DNA of 64,000 nucleotides from Mesorhizobium sp. WSM3862 (GCF_002294985.1 NZ_NSGE01000014.1:1-64000); one strand, 5' to 3'; numbered from the stretch's first letter, positions 51,481 to 61,814 are shown. Translations and numbers: made by a program. Notes: a model not told the origin generated them from the sequence alone.

Positions 51481-52617
51481 TTACCCCATCGGCAGCGCCG
51501 GCCAGAACTCGACAATCCGCCCACCGGCAAACACCGCGAGCGAGCCGAAATGCTGCAGCACCGCCTCGCTCTGTGTCGGCCGCAGGAAGGCGTAGTCACC
51601 GGGCTTCACCTCCGCGCCCGCCGGGAGCCCCATGAACTGCTGGTTGGACGACAGCCCGATCAGGCCGTTCGGCTTCATGCCTGCGGGGAACACTGGTTCG
51701 GCCATCCACTTGCCGCCATAGAGATAGCAGGCCTTCTTCGGGAAGAGGCCGAGCGCCTGCAGCGTGCGGGAGATAGCCGCCGGGCCGGGCAGCGCCGGAT
51801 CGAGCGCCTTCAGGATCGGCGTCGCAATGAAAGCGGCCGGCCGGAAGCCGTCGAGGCCGGGCGTGTCGAAGTCTCGGGGCAGCACGAAGGCCGAGCCGAT
51901 CGACACTTCGTTGGCCACGCCGCCGCCATGCAGCAGCGCCGTCTTGGAACCGCCGATGTTGAGGATGCGGCGCTGGTCCGCATCGAGGGCCGCGACGAAC
52001 TCGGCAACCTTCGCCGAGGCCTTTTTCAGCGCGCCGGCCGCGCCGCCGAACAGCCCGGGAATTTCCGGCGCATGCGCTTCATAGGCCATGATGCCTTCGC
52101 AGCGCAGGCCCTTCGGTATGGCCAGCGCCCCGATCTCGGCAGGGCTGGAAAAGCCGCCGCGATGCAGGCCGACATCGACCTCGAAGGCGAAGCGCAGTTC
52201 GGTGCCGAACGCTGCGGCGAGCGCACCGTATTCGGACAGGCGCTCCGGCGTGTCGATCAGCCAGCAGACGCGCGACCACCAGTCGGCGCCGCCTCGAGCC
52301 AGCGCCGCTTTCGCAGCACCCACCGGCATCGGCTTGCCATAGAGGAGATCGCCCGCGGGAAAGGCGTCGAGCACCGCCTGCGTCACCGGCGGATGGAAGG
52401 TCATGAAGCGGCCGGTTTCGAGCGACTTGGAGATATGCAAAAGCAGCGGCAGGCAAGGCAGCGACTTGTCGACCAACCGCACGGCAAGACCCGGCGCCAG
52501 CCTCTGCTTCACCAGCGCGATGTTGGCGTCCAGCCGGTCGCGGTCGAGCACCAGGCAGGGCCGAAAGATTTCGGCGGCCTTGAGCGCCTTCGACAGCTCG
52601 GCGAAATAGGCGCTCAT
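51481..52617 (-). CDS. PLP-dependent alanine-racemase-fold enzyme (D-threonine aldolase / DSD1-like)
   Basis: 378 residues from the ATG at 52617, overlapping the preceding stop by four bases. The N-terminal PLP barrel shows RPCLVLDRDRLDANIALVKQ and VRLVDKSLPC, whose Lys is the likely Schiff base. FEVDVGLHRGGF and ILNIGGSKT are phosphate-binding type loops. The C-terminal domain resembles D-serine dehydratase/D-threonine aldolase proteins, but the classical C-terminal His/Cys metal site is not evident. It probably cleaves or deaminates a beta-hydroxy D-amino acid. It is last in the TetR-controlled operon. Confidence 0.82.
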   Translation of the reverse strand: MSAYFAELSKALKAAEIFRPCLVLDRDRLDANIALVKQRLAPGLAVRLVDKSLPCLPLLLHISKSLETGRFMTFHPPVTQAVLDAFPAGDLLYGKPMPVGAAKAALARGGADWWSRVCWLIDTPERLSEYGALAAAFGTELRFAFEVDVGLHRGGFSSPAEIGALAIPKGLRCEGIMAYEAHAPEIPGLFGGAAGALKKASAKVAEFVAALDADQRRILNIGGSKTALLHGGGVANEVSIGSAFVLPRDFDTPGLDGFRPAAFIATPILKALDPALPGPAAISRTLQALGLFPKKACYLYGGKWMAEPVFPAGMKPNGLIGLSSNQQFMGLPAGAEVKPGDYAFLRPTQSEAVLQHFGSLAVFAGGRIVEFWPALPMG

Positions 52618-53894
52618 TGTTGGATGCCGAACAGGCCGGCCATATAGGGCGACACGAAGCGGTTCTCAGGATCGATGTCGCGGCGCACCGCCATTGCGTC
52701 ATCCCAGCGCGGATAGAGTTTCTTGAAATCCGCCGCCGTCAAGCTGTGCATCTTCCCCCAATGCGGCCGCCCGCCATATTTGCGGAAGATCGGCTCGGCC
52801 GCGCGCATGAGGGGCAGCGGATCGTTCGCCGCGTCGTGATGAATGGCGATCGAGCAGGTCAGCCTCTGGTGGAAGGGCGAGAGCCAGAATTCGTCCGGGG
52901 CGACCGAACGCACTTCCATCGGGAAATAGACTTCCGGGAAGTGCTTTTCGGTCAGCGCGATGATCTCGGCCAGCGCCTTGGGACCGTCCTCGTAAGGCAG
53001 GTGATACTCCATCTCGTTGAATTTGGTGCGACGGTCGCTGGCGTAGACGTTGAGCCAGTCCTGCACATAATCCTCGGCCGGTACCTTCTTGACCGCACCC
53101 TTGATCAGCGCCCGGCGGAGCGCCGGCAGCCGGCGCAGCACGATGCGCAGCTTGCGCAATGTCGCCAGGCCCTCCTCGTCATCCTCGGTCGGCCGCGGCG
53201 AAGGCCGAGCGTCGCTGAGATCGCTGGCGATGAACTGCGCATGGCCGGAGAACGGGATGTAATAAAACTCTGCTGAACGGTGTGCGCCCATCATCGTCTC
53301 GAAGTCGCGCAGCATTTCGCCGATCGGCAACACCCATTTGCGGCGCCGCAGCCGGTAGGTCGGGATGTTGTTCATCGTCACTTCGGTGAGCACGCCGAAA
53401 GCGCCGAGCGCGACGCCGGTGGCATGGATCATATCCTGGTCGCCCGCCCGGCTGTATTCGCGCAGCTTGCCTTGCCCGTCGACGAACTGCACCGTCTCGA
53501 GCTGCGTATGATAGGCGCCGAGCGTCGGGCCGGAACCATGCGTCGCGGTGCCCAGCGCGCCGCCGATCGCTTGCTTGTCGATGTCGCCCATATTGGGCAG
53601 GCCCTGGCCGATGTCCTGCAGGATGTGCATCAGCGCGCCAAGCCTTGTGCCTGCCCTCACGCGTGCCCGATTGGCTGCGGCGTCATGCGAAACCAGCCCT
53701 TCGATCTTCGCCAGCGAGATGATGGTGCCGTCGGACTGCACCAGCGGCGTGAAGGAATGGCCGGCGCCGGCGACGCGCAGCGGACCGGGCGCGGAACGCA
53801 CCAGATCGGCCAGCTCGCCGACATCGGCTGGCGTGGCGATCAGCTTCGGCGCGGCGTTCACGAAACCCGACCAGTTGCTCCAGGCGTTTGCCAT
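52614..53894 (-). CDS. FAD-linked sugar-1,4-lactone oxidase (D-arabinono-1,4-lactone oxidase family)
   Basis: 426 residues from the ATG at 53894, with GGGAGGTGACC ahead; the longer frame adds 13 residues without a better start. The FAD-binding domain of the VAO type has VAGAGHSFTPLVQSDGTII and ALGTATHGSGPTLGA. The C-terminal ALO domain ends with the conserved HWGK (RPHWGKMHSL) and RRDIDPENRFVS. There is no N-terminal membrane anchor. It oxidises an aldonolactone or polyol, giving H2O2 or passing electrons on. It starts 13 nt after the MFS gene and overlaps the aldolase-like gene. Confidence 0.87.
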   Translation of the reverse strand: MANAWSNWSGFVNAAPKLIATPADVGELADLVRSAPGPLRVAGAGHSFTPLVQSDGTIISLAKIEGLVSHDAAANRARVRAGTRLGALMHILQDIGQGLPNMGDIDKQAIGGALGTATHGSGPTLGAYHTQLETVQFVDGQGKLREYSRAGDQDMIHATGVALGAFGVLTEVTMNNIPTYRLRRRKWVLPIGEMLRDFETMMGAHRSAEFYYIPFSGHAQFIASDLSDARPSPRPTEDDEEGLATLRKLRIVLRRLPALRRALIKGAVKKVPAEDYVQDWLNVYASDRRTKFNEMEYHLPYEDGPKALAEIIALTEKHFPEVYFPMEVRSVAPDEFWLSPFHQRLTCSIAIHHDAANDPLPLMRAAEPIFRKYGGRPHWGKMHSLTAADFKKLYPRWDDAMAVRRDIDPENRFVSPYMAGLFGIQQ

Positions 53895-53907
53895 GGTCAC
53901 CTCCCGC

Positions 53908-55092
53908 TCAGGCTGGAACGCGGCGCCCGGCAACCAGCACGAAGACGCCGAGCAGCGCCACGCTGGCCAACGCGCTTGCCGCGGCGAATTCCGGCACCGG
54001 CCGGAAATTTTGGCCGTCGATCAGCAGCGAGGCGGCCACCGGGCCGATAGCGAGGCCGAAGAGCTGCGCCGCCGGCACAAGCAGTACCGCGTTGCGCGTC
54101 TCGTCGGCGGTGATCGCCAGTCGGATCTGGTAGGGCACGATGAAGAGCAGGATGAAGCCCATCACCAGCGCCACCGACCAGAAGACCGAAAGCCCAGGGC
54201 CGGAAGCGAGCAGCACCGAGCTGATCGTCGCGATGGTGCCGATGACGGTGATGGCGAAGCGGTAGTCGATGCGCGCTTCGAAGACGGTGGCGGTCATGGC
54301 GCCCATGACCTGCGCGGCGAGGCTTGCCGAGACCATCAGGCCGACGGTGCGGCCGTCTATGCCGAACTCGGCGCCGAGCGGCTCCAGAAATGCCCAGACG
54401 GCGCCGAAGAACATGAAGTAGCAGAAGATCGACAGCAGCGCCGTGATCGCCGGCACGGTGAGCACATTGGCAAAATGCTCGTCCTTCGGCAGGTCGGCAT
54501 AGTCGTCCGGCACGATCCACGCGACGACGAGCGACAACAGGCAGACAACGCCAAGCGCGACGAAGCCGCCGGCCGCGCCCGCGGCAGGCACGGCATAAAG
54601 CGCGAGCAGCAGCGCCAGCGCGCATTGCGCCAAGGTCTGCAGCGTGACGAAATAGCCGCCGATGCGCTCGGCCCGGCGCGAGCGGGCGATCAATTCGGTC
54701 GCCACGGCGACCAAGCCACCCTCCGCGAGGCCTGCCAGGGTGCGCGCGCCGATCAGCGCATTGGAGCTCATCGTATAGGCGGTCCAGAAATTGGCGAGCG
54801 CCAGCAGCACCAAAAGCGCGGCGCTCTTCCAGCGCATGTTGCGCGCCGGCAAGAGCATCGCCACGATCGCCGAGCCGATGGCGATCGCGATCATCTCGGC
54901 GGTGGCGACCAGTGCCAGCTCGTCACCGGTGACATGACCTTCGCTGTAGAGCGCGCCGAGCAGCACCGGCTGCAAGCCCAGGATGAGCAGACCGACCGAG
55001 CCGATCCAGAGCGCCGCGGCGAGTTGCAGGCCGGTCGGATTGCCGACCAGCCAGTCGACATTTTCCGCATGCGCGGCATCGGTTGCAGTCAC
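53908..55092 (-). CDS. MFS transporter, first gene of a TetR-controlled operon
   Basis: 394 residues from the GTG at 55092, which has GGGAGG 8-13 nt upstream; an ATG further out (55146) lies inside the operator and is rejected. Twelve hydrophobic segments are seen, with an MFS-like loop RSRRAERIGGYF between helices 4 and 5. It moves a small metabolite across the inner membrane; substrate unknown. The direction and spacing place it with the lactone oxidase and the aldolase-like enzyme, whose substrate it may import or whose product it may export. Confidence 0.85.
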   Translation of the reverse strand: MTATDAAHAENVDWLVGNPTGLQLAAALWIGSVGLLILGLQPVLLGALYSEGHVTGDELALVATAEMIAIAIGSAIVAMLLPARNMRWKSAALLVLLALANFWTAYTMSSNALIGARTLAGLAEGGLVAVATELIARSRRAERIGGYFVTLQTLAQCALALLLALYAVPAAGAAGGFVALGVVCLLSLVVAWIVPDDYADLPKDEHFANVLTVPAITALLSIFCYFMFFGAVWAFLEPLGAEFGIDGRTVGLMVSASLAAQVMGAMTATVFEARIDYRFAITVIGTIATISSVLLASGPGLSVFWSVALVMGFILLFIVPYQIRLAITADETRNAVLLVPAAQLFGLAIGPVAASLLIDGQNFRPVPEFAAASALASVALLGVFVLVAGRRVPA

Positions 55093-55124
55093 GAGGCGCC
55101 CTCCCTTGCAGCCCGGTGAAAAAA

Positions 55125-55168
55125 CTGACAAGTTGTCAGCATTCACGAAACTGATACTTGATCAGTTT
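55125..55168. promoter_or_regulatory. Twin TetR-type operators between the MFS and TetR genes
   Basis: Two dyads stand 8 nt apart: CTGACAA-G-TTGTCAG (55125-55139, perfect) and AAACTGAT-ACTTG-ATCAGTTT (55148-55168, perfect 8-bp arms). Both contain the half-site CTGA and both sit between the divergent starts at 55092 and 55203, so one regulator can control both directions. Confidence 0.75.
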
Positions 55169-55202
55169 CCTGTCAACCGAGAATCCACGACGCCCGCGCG
55201 AG

Positions 55203-55829
55203 ATGAGGCAAGCAAGGCAAACGGCGACTGAACCCAGACGCAGGCCCAAGCAAGAGCGCAGCCGCGAGCGTATCGACGCGATCCTCGCCACGACCATGCG
55301 GCTGATCGGCGAGAAGGGCATAGATGCGGTCACGATGAAGGAAGTCGGCGCGCTGGCCGGCGGACCGATCGCCACGGTCTATCATTATTTTCCAAGCAAG
55401 TCGGCGATCCTGGCGATGCTCTACGAGCGTTTCTCGGAGGAGAGCCGGGCTCGCTTCGGCGCGATCATCGCCGATATCCGGGGAGTGGATGACGTGACCA
55501 CTGCAGCCGATCGGCTGCTCGACGATTACTACGGCCGTGTCGCGGCGGATCCGGCGATCCAGGATCTGCAGAACGCGATCCAGGCCGACAAGGCGCTGCA
55601 GCATCTCGACATCGCCGAGACGCGGCATCAGGCGAAGATGTTCTGCGACCGTGTGGCGCCGATGCTGAAGCCTAAACAGCGCGAGGCGTTCGGGCGCGTG
55701 GTGTTCCTGATCTTTCAGCTCGCCGGCGGCGTCGTGCGGCTGGCGCTGACGCAGGACGAGGCGGAAGGCCGGCGCACGATCGAGGATTACCGGTCGATCA
55801 TCCACGCGCAGTTGCGGCTGTTTTTGTAG
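55203..55829 (+). CDS. TetR family regulator of the MFS/lactone oxidase/aldolase operon
   Basis: 208 residues from the ATG at 55203 (MRQARQTATEPRRRPKQERS). An upstream ATG at 55158 would fall within the operator and is less likely. The TetR helix-turn-helix is ERIDAILATTMRLIGEKGID, followed by VTMKEVGALAGGPIATVYHYF and PSKSAILAMLYERF. The C-terminal part is an all-helical ligand domain with two Cys-poor long helices. It diverges from the MFS gene across two dyads and most likely represses that operon and itself. Confidence 0.92.
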   Translation: MRQARQTATEPRRRPKQERSRERIDAILATTMRLIGEKGIDAVTMKEVGALAGGPIATVYHYFPSKSAILAMLYERFSEESRARFGAIIADIRGVDDVTTAADRLLDDYYGRVAADPAIQDLQNAIQADKALQHLDIAETRHQAKMFCDRVAPMLKPKQREAFGRVVFLIFQLAGGVVRLALTQDEAEGRRTIEDYRSIIHAQLRLFL

Positions 55830-55842
55830 GCATGCCCTAACG

Positions 55843-56003
55843 GTCGTCATCCTCGGGCTTGACCCGAGGATCCATGCCGTGACCTCCCTTATAGAGCGCA
55901 ACGGCGCAGAATTCTGCAATCCTTGCAACGCCTTGGCGTCACGGCATGGATCCTAGGGTCTGCGCGCGTCGCTTCGCTCCTTGCTCCGCCCTAGGATGAC
56001 GAC
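55843..56003. repeat. Palindromic repeat element, family C, long copy
   Basis: Outer arms GTCGTCATCCT (55843-55853) and AGGATGACGAC (55993-56003) bound 161 bp. An inner pair GATCCATGCCGTGAC and GTCACGGCATGGATC adds a long second stem. The arms resemble the short copy at 16747-16804. It fills the gap between the convergent TetR and LysR genes. Confidence 0.82.
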
Positions 56004-56035
56004 CGCTGGATACGATCCCCTCCGCGATTGCCAAC

Positions 56036-56935
56036 TTACCCCGCATCCAGCTTCGGCCCCAGGATCTCCACCAGCCAATCGACAAACACCCTGACCCGTG
56101 GCGACAACTGCCGGCTCGGCGGATAGAGCACCGAGATCGGCGTGGGCGTCGGCGGAAAATCGGGAAGCACTTCGACCAGCCGCCCTGCCTCGAGGTCGTC
56201 CGCATATCGGAGCCTTGGCGCCTGGAACAGCCCGAAACCCAGCCGGACCAGCGCAGCACTCGTGTCCGAACTGGCGACCGTGACCCGCGACGGCAGGACG
56301 ATCTCGCGAACCTTGCCGTCGACGGTGAATTCCAGCGGCATCACTTGCCTCGTGCGCGACGACACGAAGCCGATCATCATGTGGCCAGCCAAGTCGTCCG
56401 GCGTGCGCGGCACGCCGTGGCGGTCGAGATAGGCGGGGCTGGCGACGGTGATTTCGCGCGCGATGCCGAGACGCCGCACGATCATGTCGCTGTCGGGAAG
56501 CGTGCCGGCCCGGATGACGCAATCGACGCCTTCACGCACGAGGTCGACGAGGCGGTCTCCTTCGCCGATATGCACGGTCAGGCCCGGATATCTGGCGAGC
56601 AGCGCCGGCAGTTCCGGCAGCAGGAAGGTGCGCGCCATGTGGCCGTTGACGTCGACGCTGAGGCGTCCGCGCACCTCATGCGCGCCGAAGCCGCCCTCGG
56701 CATCCTCGATGTCGGCGAGGATGCCGATGCAACGCTGGTAATAGGCTTCACCGTCGAGCGTGGTGGTGACGTGGCGCGTGGTGCGGCGAAGCAACTGCAC
56801 GCCCAACCGCTCCTCCAACTGCTTGATCGCGGCGGTGGCGCTGGAGCGCGGCAAGCCGAGATCGGCGGCGGCCGCCGTGAAGCTGCGCCGTTCCACGACG
56901 CGGGTGAAGAGCCGCATGCTGTCGAACCTGTCCAT
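56036..56935 (-). CDS. LysR family transcriptional regulator
   Basis: 299 residues from the ATG at 56935 (MDRFDSMRLFTRVVERRSFT). A much longer frame upstream is rejected as it crosses into the SDR gene. The N-terminal helix-turn-helix is SFTAAAADLGLPRSSATAAIKQLEERLGV in split form, followed by the linker helix and a periplasmic-binding-like effector domain (about 90-295). It diverges from the SDR gene with 103 bp between starts, the classical LysR target arrangement, so it probably activates that gene in response to a ligand. Confidence 0.93.
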   Translation of the reverse strand: MDRFDSMRLFTRVVERRSFTAAAADLGLPRSSATAAIKQLEERLGVQLLRRTTRHVTTTLDGEAYYQRCIGILADIEDAEGGFGAHEVRGRLSVDVNGHMARTFLLPELPALLARYPGLTVHIGEGDRLVDLVREGVDCVIRAGTLPDSDMIVRRLGIAREITVASPAYLDRHGVPRTPDDLAGHMMIGFVSSRTRQVMPLEFTVDGKVREIVLPSRVTVASSDTSAALVRLGFGLFQAPRLRYADDLEAGRLVEVLPDFPPTPTPISVLYPPSRQLSPRVRVFVDWLVEILGPKLDAG

Positions 56936-57038
56936 CGCTGATTGTTCGCAAATCCTGAATAGAGTTGGCAGTCCGAGCCAGATTATATCGGTCATTCGCG
57001 CGAGTATATGGATCTCCATCGCCAAAAGGAGATTTGCC

Positions 57039-57800
57039 ATGACCACTCGCCCCATTGCCCTCATCACCGGCGGCAGCCGCGGCCTCGGCCGCAACACCGC
57101 GCTCAACCTCGCCCGCAAAGGCGTCGACGTCATCCTCACCTACCGCTCGCGCGCCGACGAGGCGAAGGCGGCGATCGCCGAGATCGAGGCCGCCGGCGGC
57201 CGCGCCGCGGCACTCGAGCTCGACGCCGGCGCCGTTGCCACCTTCCCGGCTTTCGCCGCTGCATTGAGAAAGACGCTTCAGGGAACCTGGCAGCGCGACC
57301 GCTTCGATTATCTCGTCAACAATGCCGGGACCGGCCTGCGCAAGCCGATCGCCGAGACCACGGAAGAGGAATTCGACACGCTGATGAACATCCATCTCAA
57401 AGGCGTGTTCTTCCTAACCCAGGCGCTGCTGCCGCTGATCAACGATGGCGGCCGCATCGTCAACGTGTCGAGCGGGCTGGCGCGCTTCTCGGTTCCGGGC
57501 TCGGCCGCCTATGCGATGATGAAGGGCGGCATCGAGGTGTTCACGCGCTACCTCGCCAAGGAGCTCAGCCAGCGCCGCATCACCGCCAACACCGTGGCGC
57601 CCGGCGCCATCGCCACCGACTTCAACGGCGGCCATGTGCGCGACGACGCCGAGATCAACCGCGTCGTGGCTGGCATGACGGCGCTCGGCCGCGCCGGCGT
57701 CGCCGACGATATCGGGCCGATGATCGCCTCGCTGCTGTCGGAGGACAATCGCTGGGTCAACGCCCAGCGCATCGAGGTCTCGGGCGGCATGAATATCTAA
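57039..57800 (+). CDS. Short-chain dehydrogenase/reductase
   Basis: 253 residues from the ATG at 57039, with AAAAGGAGAT ahead. Classical SDR features are the cofactor motif TGGSRGLG (residues 10-17), NNAG in YLVNNAGTG, and the catalytic Ser (VNVSSGLARF) with Tyr-x3-Lys in AAYAMMKGG. The Thr-Tyr-Arg-Ser-Arg after strand beta2 suggests NADPH preference. It reduces or oxidises an alcohol/ketone; the substrate is unknown. It is controlled presumably by the divergent LysR gene. Its stop overlaps the stop of the opposing ATP-grasp gene by three bases. Confidence 0.92.
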   Translation: MTTRPIALITGGSRGLGRNTALNLARKGVDVILTYRSRADEAKAAIAEIEAAGGRAAALELDAGAVATFPAFAAALRKTLQGTWQRDRFDYLVNNAGTGLRKPIAETTEEEFDTLMNIHLKGVFFLTQALLPLINDGGRIVNVSSGLARFSVPGSAAYAMMKGGIEVFTRYLAKELSQRRITANTVAPGAIATDFNGGHVRDDAEINRVVAGMTALGRAGVADDIGPMIASLLSEDNRWVNAQRIEVSGGMNI

Positions 57801-58648
57801 GCGTGTTGGCGGATCAACCCTTCGAAGCCGTCGGCAAGATTGGCATTGCCGGCGGCGATGAAGCTCGACAGATTGCGGGCGCGTCCAGGCGTTTTGTTGG
57901 CATCGAGCAGCACCGCCCTGCCCTCATGCATGACGAAATCGAACTTTCCGTAGTCGAAGCCGAGCTTGCGCCTTAGCGCGCGAAGCTCGTCCGGTACGGG
58001 AACCGCCTCGCGACGGATCGTGTCGTCGCCCTTGACCAGGCTCTGCGGCGAGACGTGGCGTGTGCAGCGCTCGCGCTCGCCGCAGAACAGCCAGAAACGG
58101 GCGGCAAAGCCATCCGGCTCAGGCTCGGGAACGAATTTTTCCACAATGAGGTCCTCGCGTCCGAACAGCTCGGCCGGAATGTCGGCGAGCGAGGCATGGA
58201 TCTCGTATTGGTCGAAAGATTCGACGCCGGGAAACGGCATCGGCTTGCCGGCGCGCCGCGCGCGCCGATTCAGTTGCTGTTCCGGCGTTCCCCGATGGTT
58301 GAGGCTGCTCTTGACGATAACCTGCCCCTTCCAGCAGTCGTCCTTGCCGATGACGGCGCCGCTGATGTGGCGCTTGGAAATGTCGGCGGCGCCGAGATTG
58401 AGGCAGAAGGGAAAGGCGCGGGCATACTCGACATAATCGGGCGACGTAACCGTCGCGTCGACATGCAGCACCGCGATATCGGCGGCCGGCTTCGCCGACG
58501 TGCCGCTGAGGACCTGCACCGAATGGCCGCGCCTCTTCAGTTCCTCCAGCAGATCGAAGAGCATGTACGGGCTGTCCCGGCGCCATAGCAGCCCGCGCCG
58601 GCTTTGGAAGCGGTCGAACTCATGCGTGATGACGGCGATGCGTGCCAT
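57797..58648 (-). CDS. ATP-grasp fold protein (RimK/glutathione-synthetase-like), unknown substrate
   Basis: 283 residues from the ATG at 58648, with AAGGGGGGAACA upstream. Features fit an ATP-grasp ligase: an N-terminal pre-ATP-grasp part (ITHEFDRF, VQVLSGTSAKPAADIAVLHV), QVIVKSSLNHRGTPEQQ as the lysine-bearing ATP lid, LIVEKFVPEP, and a late metal-binding stretch KFDFVMHEGRAVLLDANKTPG. It would join a carboxylate to an amine or thiol. It diverges from the methyltransferase gene (73 bp), which may act on the same compound. Confidence 0.72.
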   Translation of the reverse strand: MARIAVITHEFDRFQSRRGLLWRRDSPYMLFDLLEELKRRGHSVQVLSGTSAKPAADIAVLHVDATVTSPDYVEYARAFPFCLNLGAADISKRHISGAVIGKDDCWKGQVIVKSSLNHRGTPEQQLNRRARRAGKPMPFPGVESFDQYEIHASLADIPAELFGREDLIVEKFVPEPEPDGFAARFWLFCGERERCTRHVSPQSLVKGDDTIRREAVPVPDELRALRRKLGFDYGKFDFVMHEGRAVLLDANKTPGRARNLSSFIAAGNANLADGFEGLIRQHA

Positions 58649-58721
58649 TGTTCCCCCCTTGGCCTATCAAGCGTCGTCCACTATTCGATCGAATACAACG
58701 CGCTACCGGGCTGGGGTTTGC

Positions 58722-59522
58722 ATGACCGAGCATTGGAATGCAATTCGCAAACATTGGCAGTTGCTCGGCTCACCCCTGCGGCCGCCGGCGGAGGTTGTCG
58801 AAAGCTACGACCGCGAGCTCGACCTTGCTCCGTCGGATGTCGTGATGCTCGGCGTGACACCCGAGCTCGCCGGGCTCGGCGCCACGATGACGGCGGTCGA
58901 CGAGTCTTCGGACATGATTGCCGGCATCTGGCCGGGCGACACCGATACGCGCAAGGCGGTGCAGGGCGACTGGTTCGATCTGCCGTTCGCCGATGCAAGC
59001 GTCGAGGCGCTGATCGGCGACGGATGTCTCTCGGTCATCGGCGATGCCGGCCTCAGGCGCACGCTATTTGCGTCGATCGCACGCGCGCTCAAGTCCGAGG
59101 GCCGCGCCGGCATCAGGCTTTACGCCTCTCCCGCAACGCCGGACGACCCGAAGGATGTCCGCGCTCTGGCACTAAGCGGCGGCGTCTCGACTTTCCATGA
59201 GCTCAAATGGCGCGTGGCCATGACCGCGATCGGCGACGCGCCGGATTACACGATCCCGGTCAAAGCCATCCTCGAACAGTTCGAAAGGGTGTTTCCCGAC
59301 CGCGAGGAGCTTTCGGCCCGAACCGGATGGGAACTGCCGGTCATCGGAACCATAGACGTCTACCGGAACTCGTCCGCCGTCTACGGTTTCGCCCCCGCGG
59401 CAGCGCTCATCGAGGAAGCCCGGACCTTCTTCGACGATCTCCGGCTGACCTCTAGCGGCACATACGGTCTGGCCGAACGCTGCCCGCTGCTGGTGTTGCG
59501 CTCGCCGAAGCGCCTGGACTAA
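58722..59522 (+). CDS. Class I SAM-dependent methyltransferase-like protein
   Basis: 266 residues from the ATG at 58722 (MTEHWNAIRKHWQLLGSPLR). A Rossmann-like core is seen: DVVMLGVTPELAGLGATMTA (motif I region, with GVTPEL in place of the usual Gly-rich loop), VDESSDMIAGIWPG, then GDWFDLPFADASVEALIGDG (motif II/III). The signature is loose, so SAM binding is probable rather than certain. It is divergent from the ATP-grasp gene and followed by the groESL promoter. Target unknown. Confidence 0.75.
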   Translation: MTEHWNAIRKHWQLLGSPLRPPAEVVESYDRELDLAPSDVVMLGVTPELAGLGATMTAVDESSDMIAGIWPGDTDTRKAVQGDWFDLPFADASVEALIGDGCLSVIGDAGLRRTLFASIARALKSEGRAGIRLYASPATPDDPKDVRALALSGGVSTFHELKWRVAMTAIGDAPDYTIPVKAILEQFERVFPDREELSARTGWELPVIGTIDVYRNSSAVYGFAPAAALIEEARTFFDDLRLTSSGTYGLAERCPLLVLRSPKRLD

Positions 59523-59618
59523 ACGAGCTGGATTGCTCGCCCAGGCTTCGCGCAGCCACCCCATTTCCGCCCAGCGCTCCGCCTGAGAAAAATTGCGCCA
59601 TTGCCCCTCCCCGCGCGC

Positions 59619-59647
59619 CTTGACTCTCGCAAGCCACCAGCCTATCT
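59619..59647 (+). promoter_or_regulatory. Heat-shock (sigma-32 type) promoter of groESL
   Basis: CTTGAC (59619-59624) and CCTATCT (59641-59647) are spaced 17 nt between CTTGAC and CTATCT. This matches the alphaproteobacterial sigma-32 consensus (CTTG...CYTATNT). It lies just upstream of CIRCE and about 100 nt before the groES start. Confidence 0.78.
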
Positions 59648-59657
59648 CAGCGCCACG

Positions 59658-59684
59658 TTAGCACTCGCCTTTGGTGAGTGCTAA
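59658..59684 (+). promoter_or_regulatory. CIRCE element (HrcA operator)
   Basis: TTAGCACTC-N9-GAGTGCTAA is a perfect match to CIRCE. HrcA bound here represses groESL at normal temperature. The site follows the sigma-32 promoter, so the operon has dual control, positive by sigma-32 and negative by HrcA. Confidence 0.97.
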
Positions 59685-59746
59685 CTTATATCCGGCCTCG
59701 CCGGATGGAGGAACAGTTCTCACCGTTCTCATTCGAGGAAGACAAC

Positions 59747-60043
59747 ATGGCAAAGTCCAAGTTCCGCCCGCTTCATGACCGCGTGGTCGTTCGCCGGGTC
59801 GAATCCGAATCCAAGACCGCCGGCGGGATCATCATCCCGGATACGGCGAAGGAGAAGCCGCAGGAAGGCGAGATCATCGCCGTGGGCTCCGGCGCTCGCG
59901 ACGAAAGCGGCAAGCTCGTGCCGCTGGACGTCAAGGCCGGCGACCGCATCCTGTTCGGCAAGTGGTCGGGCACCGAAGTCAAGCTCAATGGCGAAGACCT
60001 TCTGATCATGAAGGAATCCGACATCATGGGCATCATCGGCTGA
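59747..60043 (+). CDS. groES: Co-chaperonin GroES
   Basis: 98 residues from the ATG at 59747 (MAKSKFRPLHDRVVVRR). The upstream in-frame ATG at 59678 lies inside CIRCE and is rejected. The mobile loop ESKTAGGIIIPDTAKEKPQE and the closing roof and core strands are typical, as is the end MGIIG. It forms the heptameric lid of the GroEL folding chamber in the cytoplasm. It is followed by groEL after 64 nt. Confidence 0.98.
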   Translation: MAKSKFRPLHDRVVVRRVESESKTAGGIIIPDTAKEKPQEGEIIAVGSGARDESGKLVPLDVKAGDRILFGKWSGTEVKLNGEDLLIMKESDIMGIIG

Positions 60044-60107
60044 TCATCGGCCTCTCTCTATCAACTGAATTTTCGGGCTCTGTCCGAGCCCCTGTCAGGA
60101 GCTTACT

Positions 60108-61760
<1,653 letters not shown>

Positions 61761-61786
61761 GAAGTCCGGTCCCATAGCGAATATGG

Positions 61787-61814
61787 AAAGGGCGGCAGAC
61801 ATGTCGCCCTTTTT
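61787..61814 (+). terminator. Rho-independent terminator of groESL
   Basis: AAAGGGCG (61787-61794) pairs with CGCCCTTT (61805-61812) across a 10-nt loop, and the stem runs into a T-run. It is 27 nt after the groEL stop. Confidence 0.88.
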
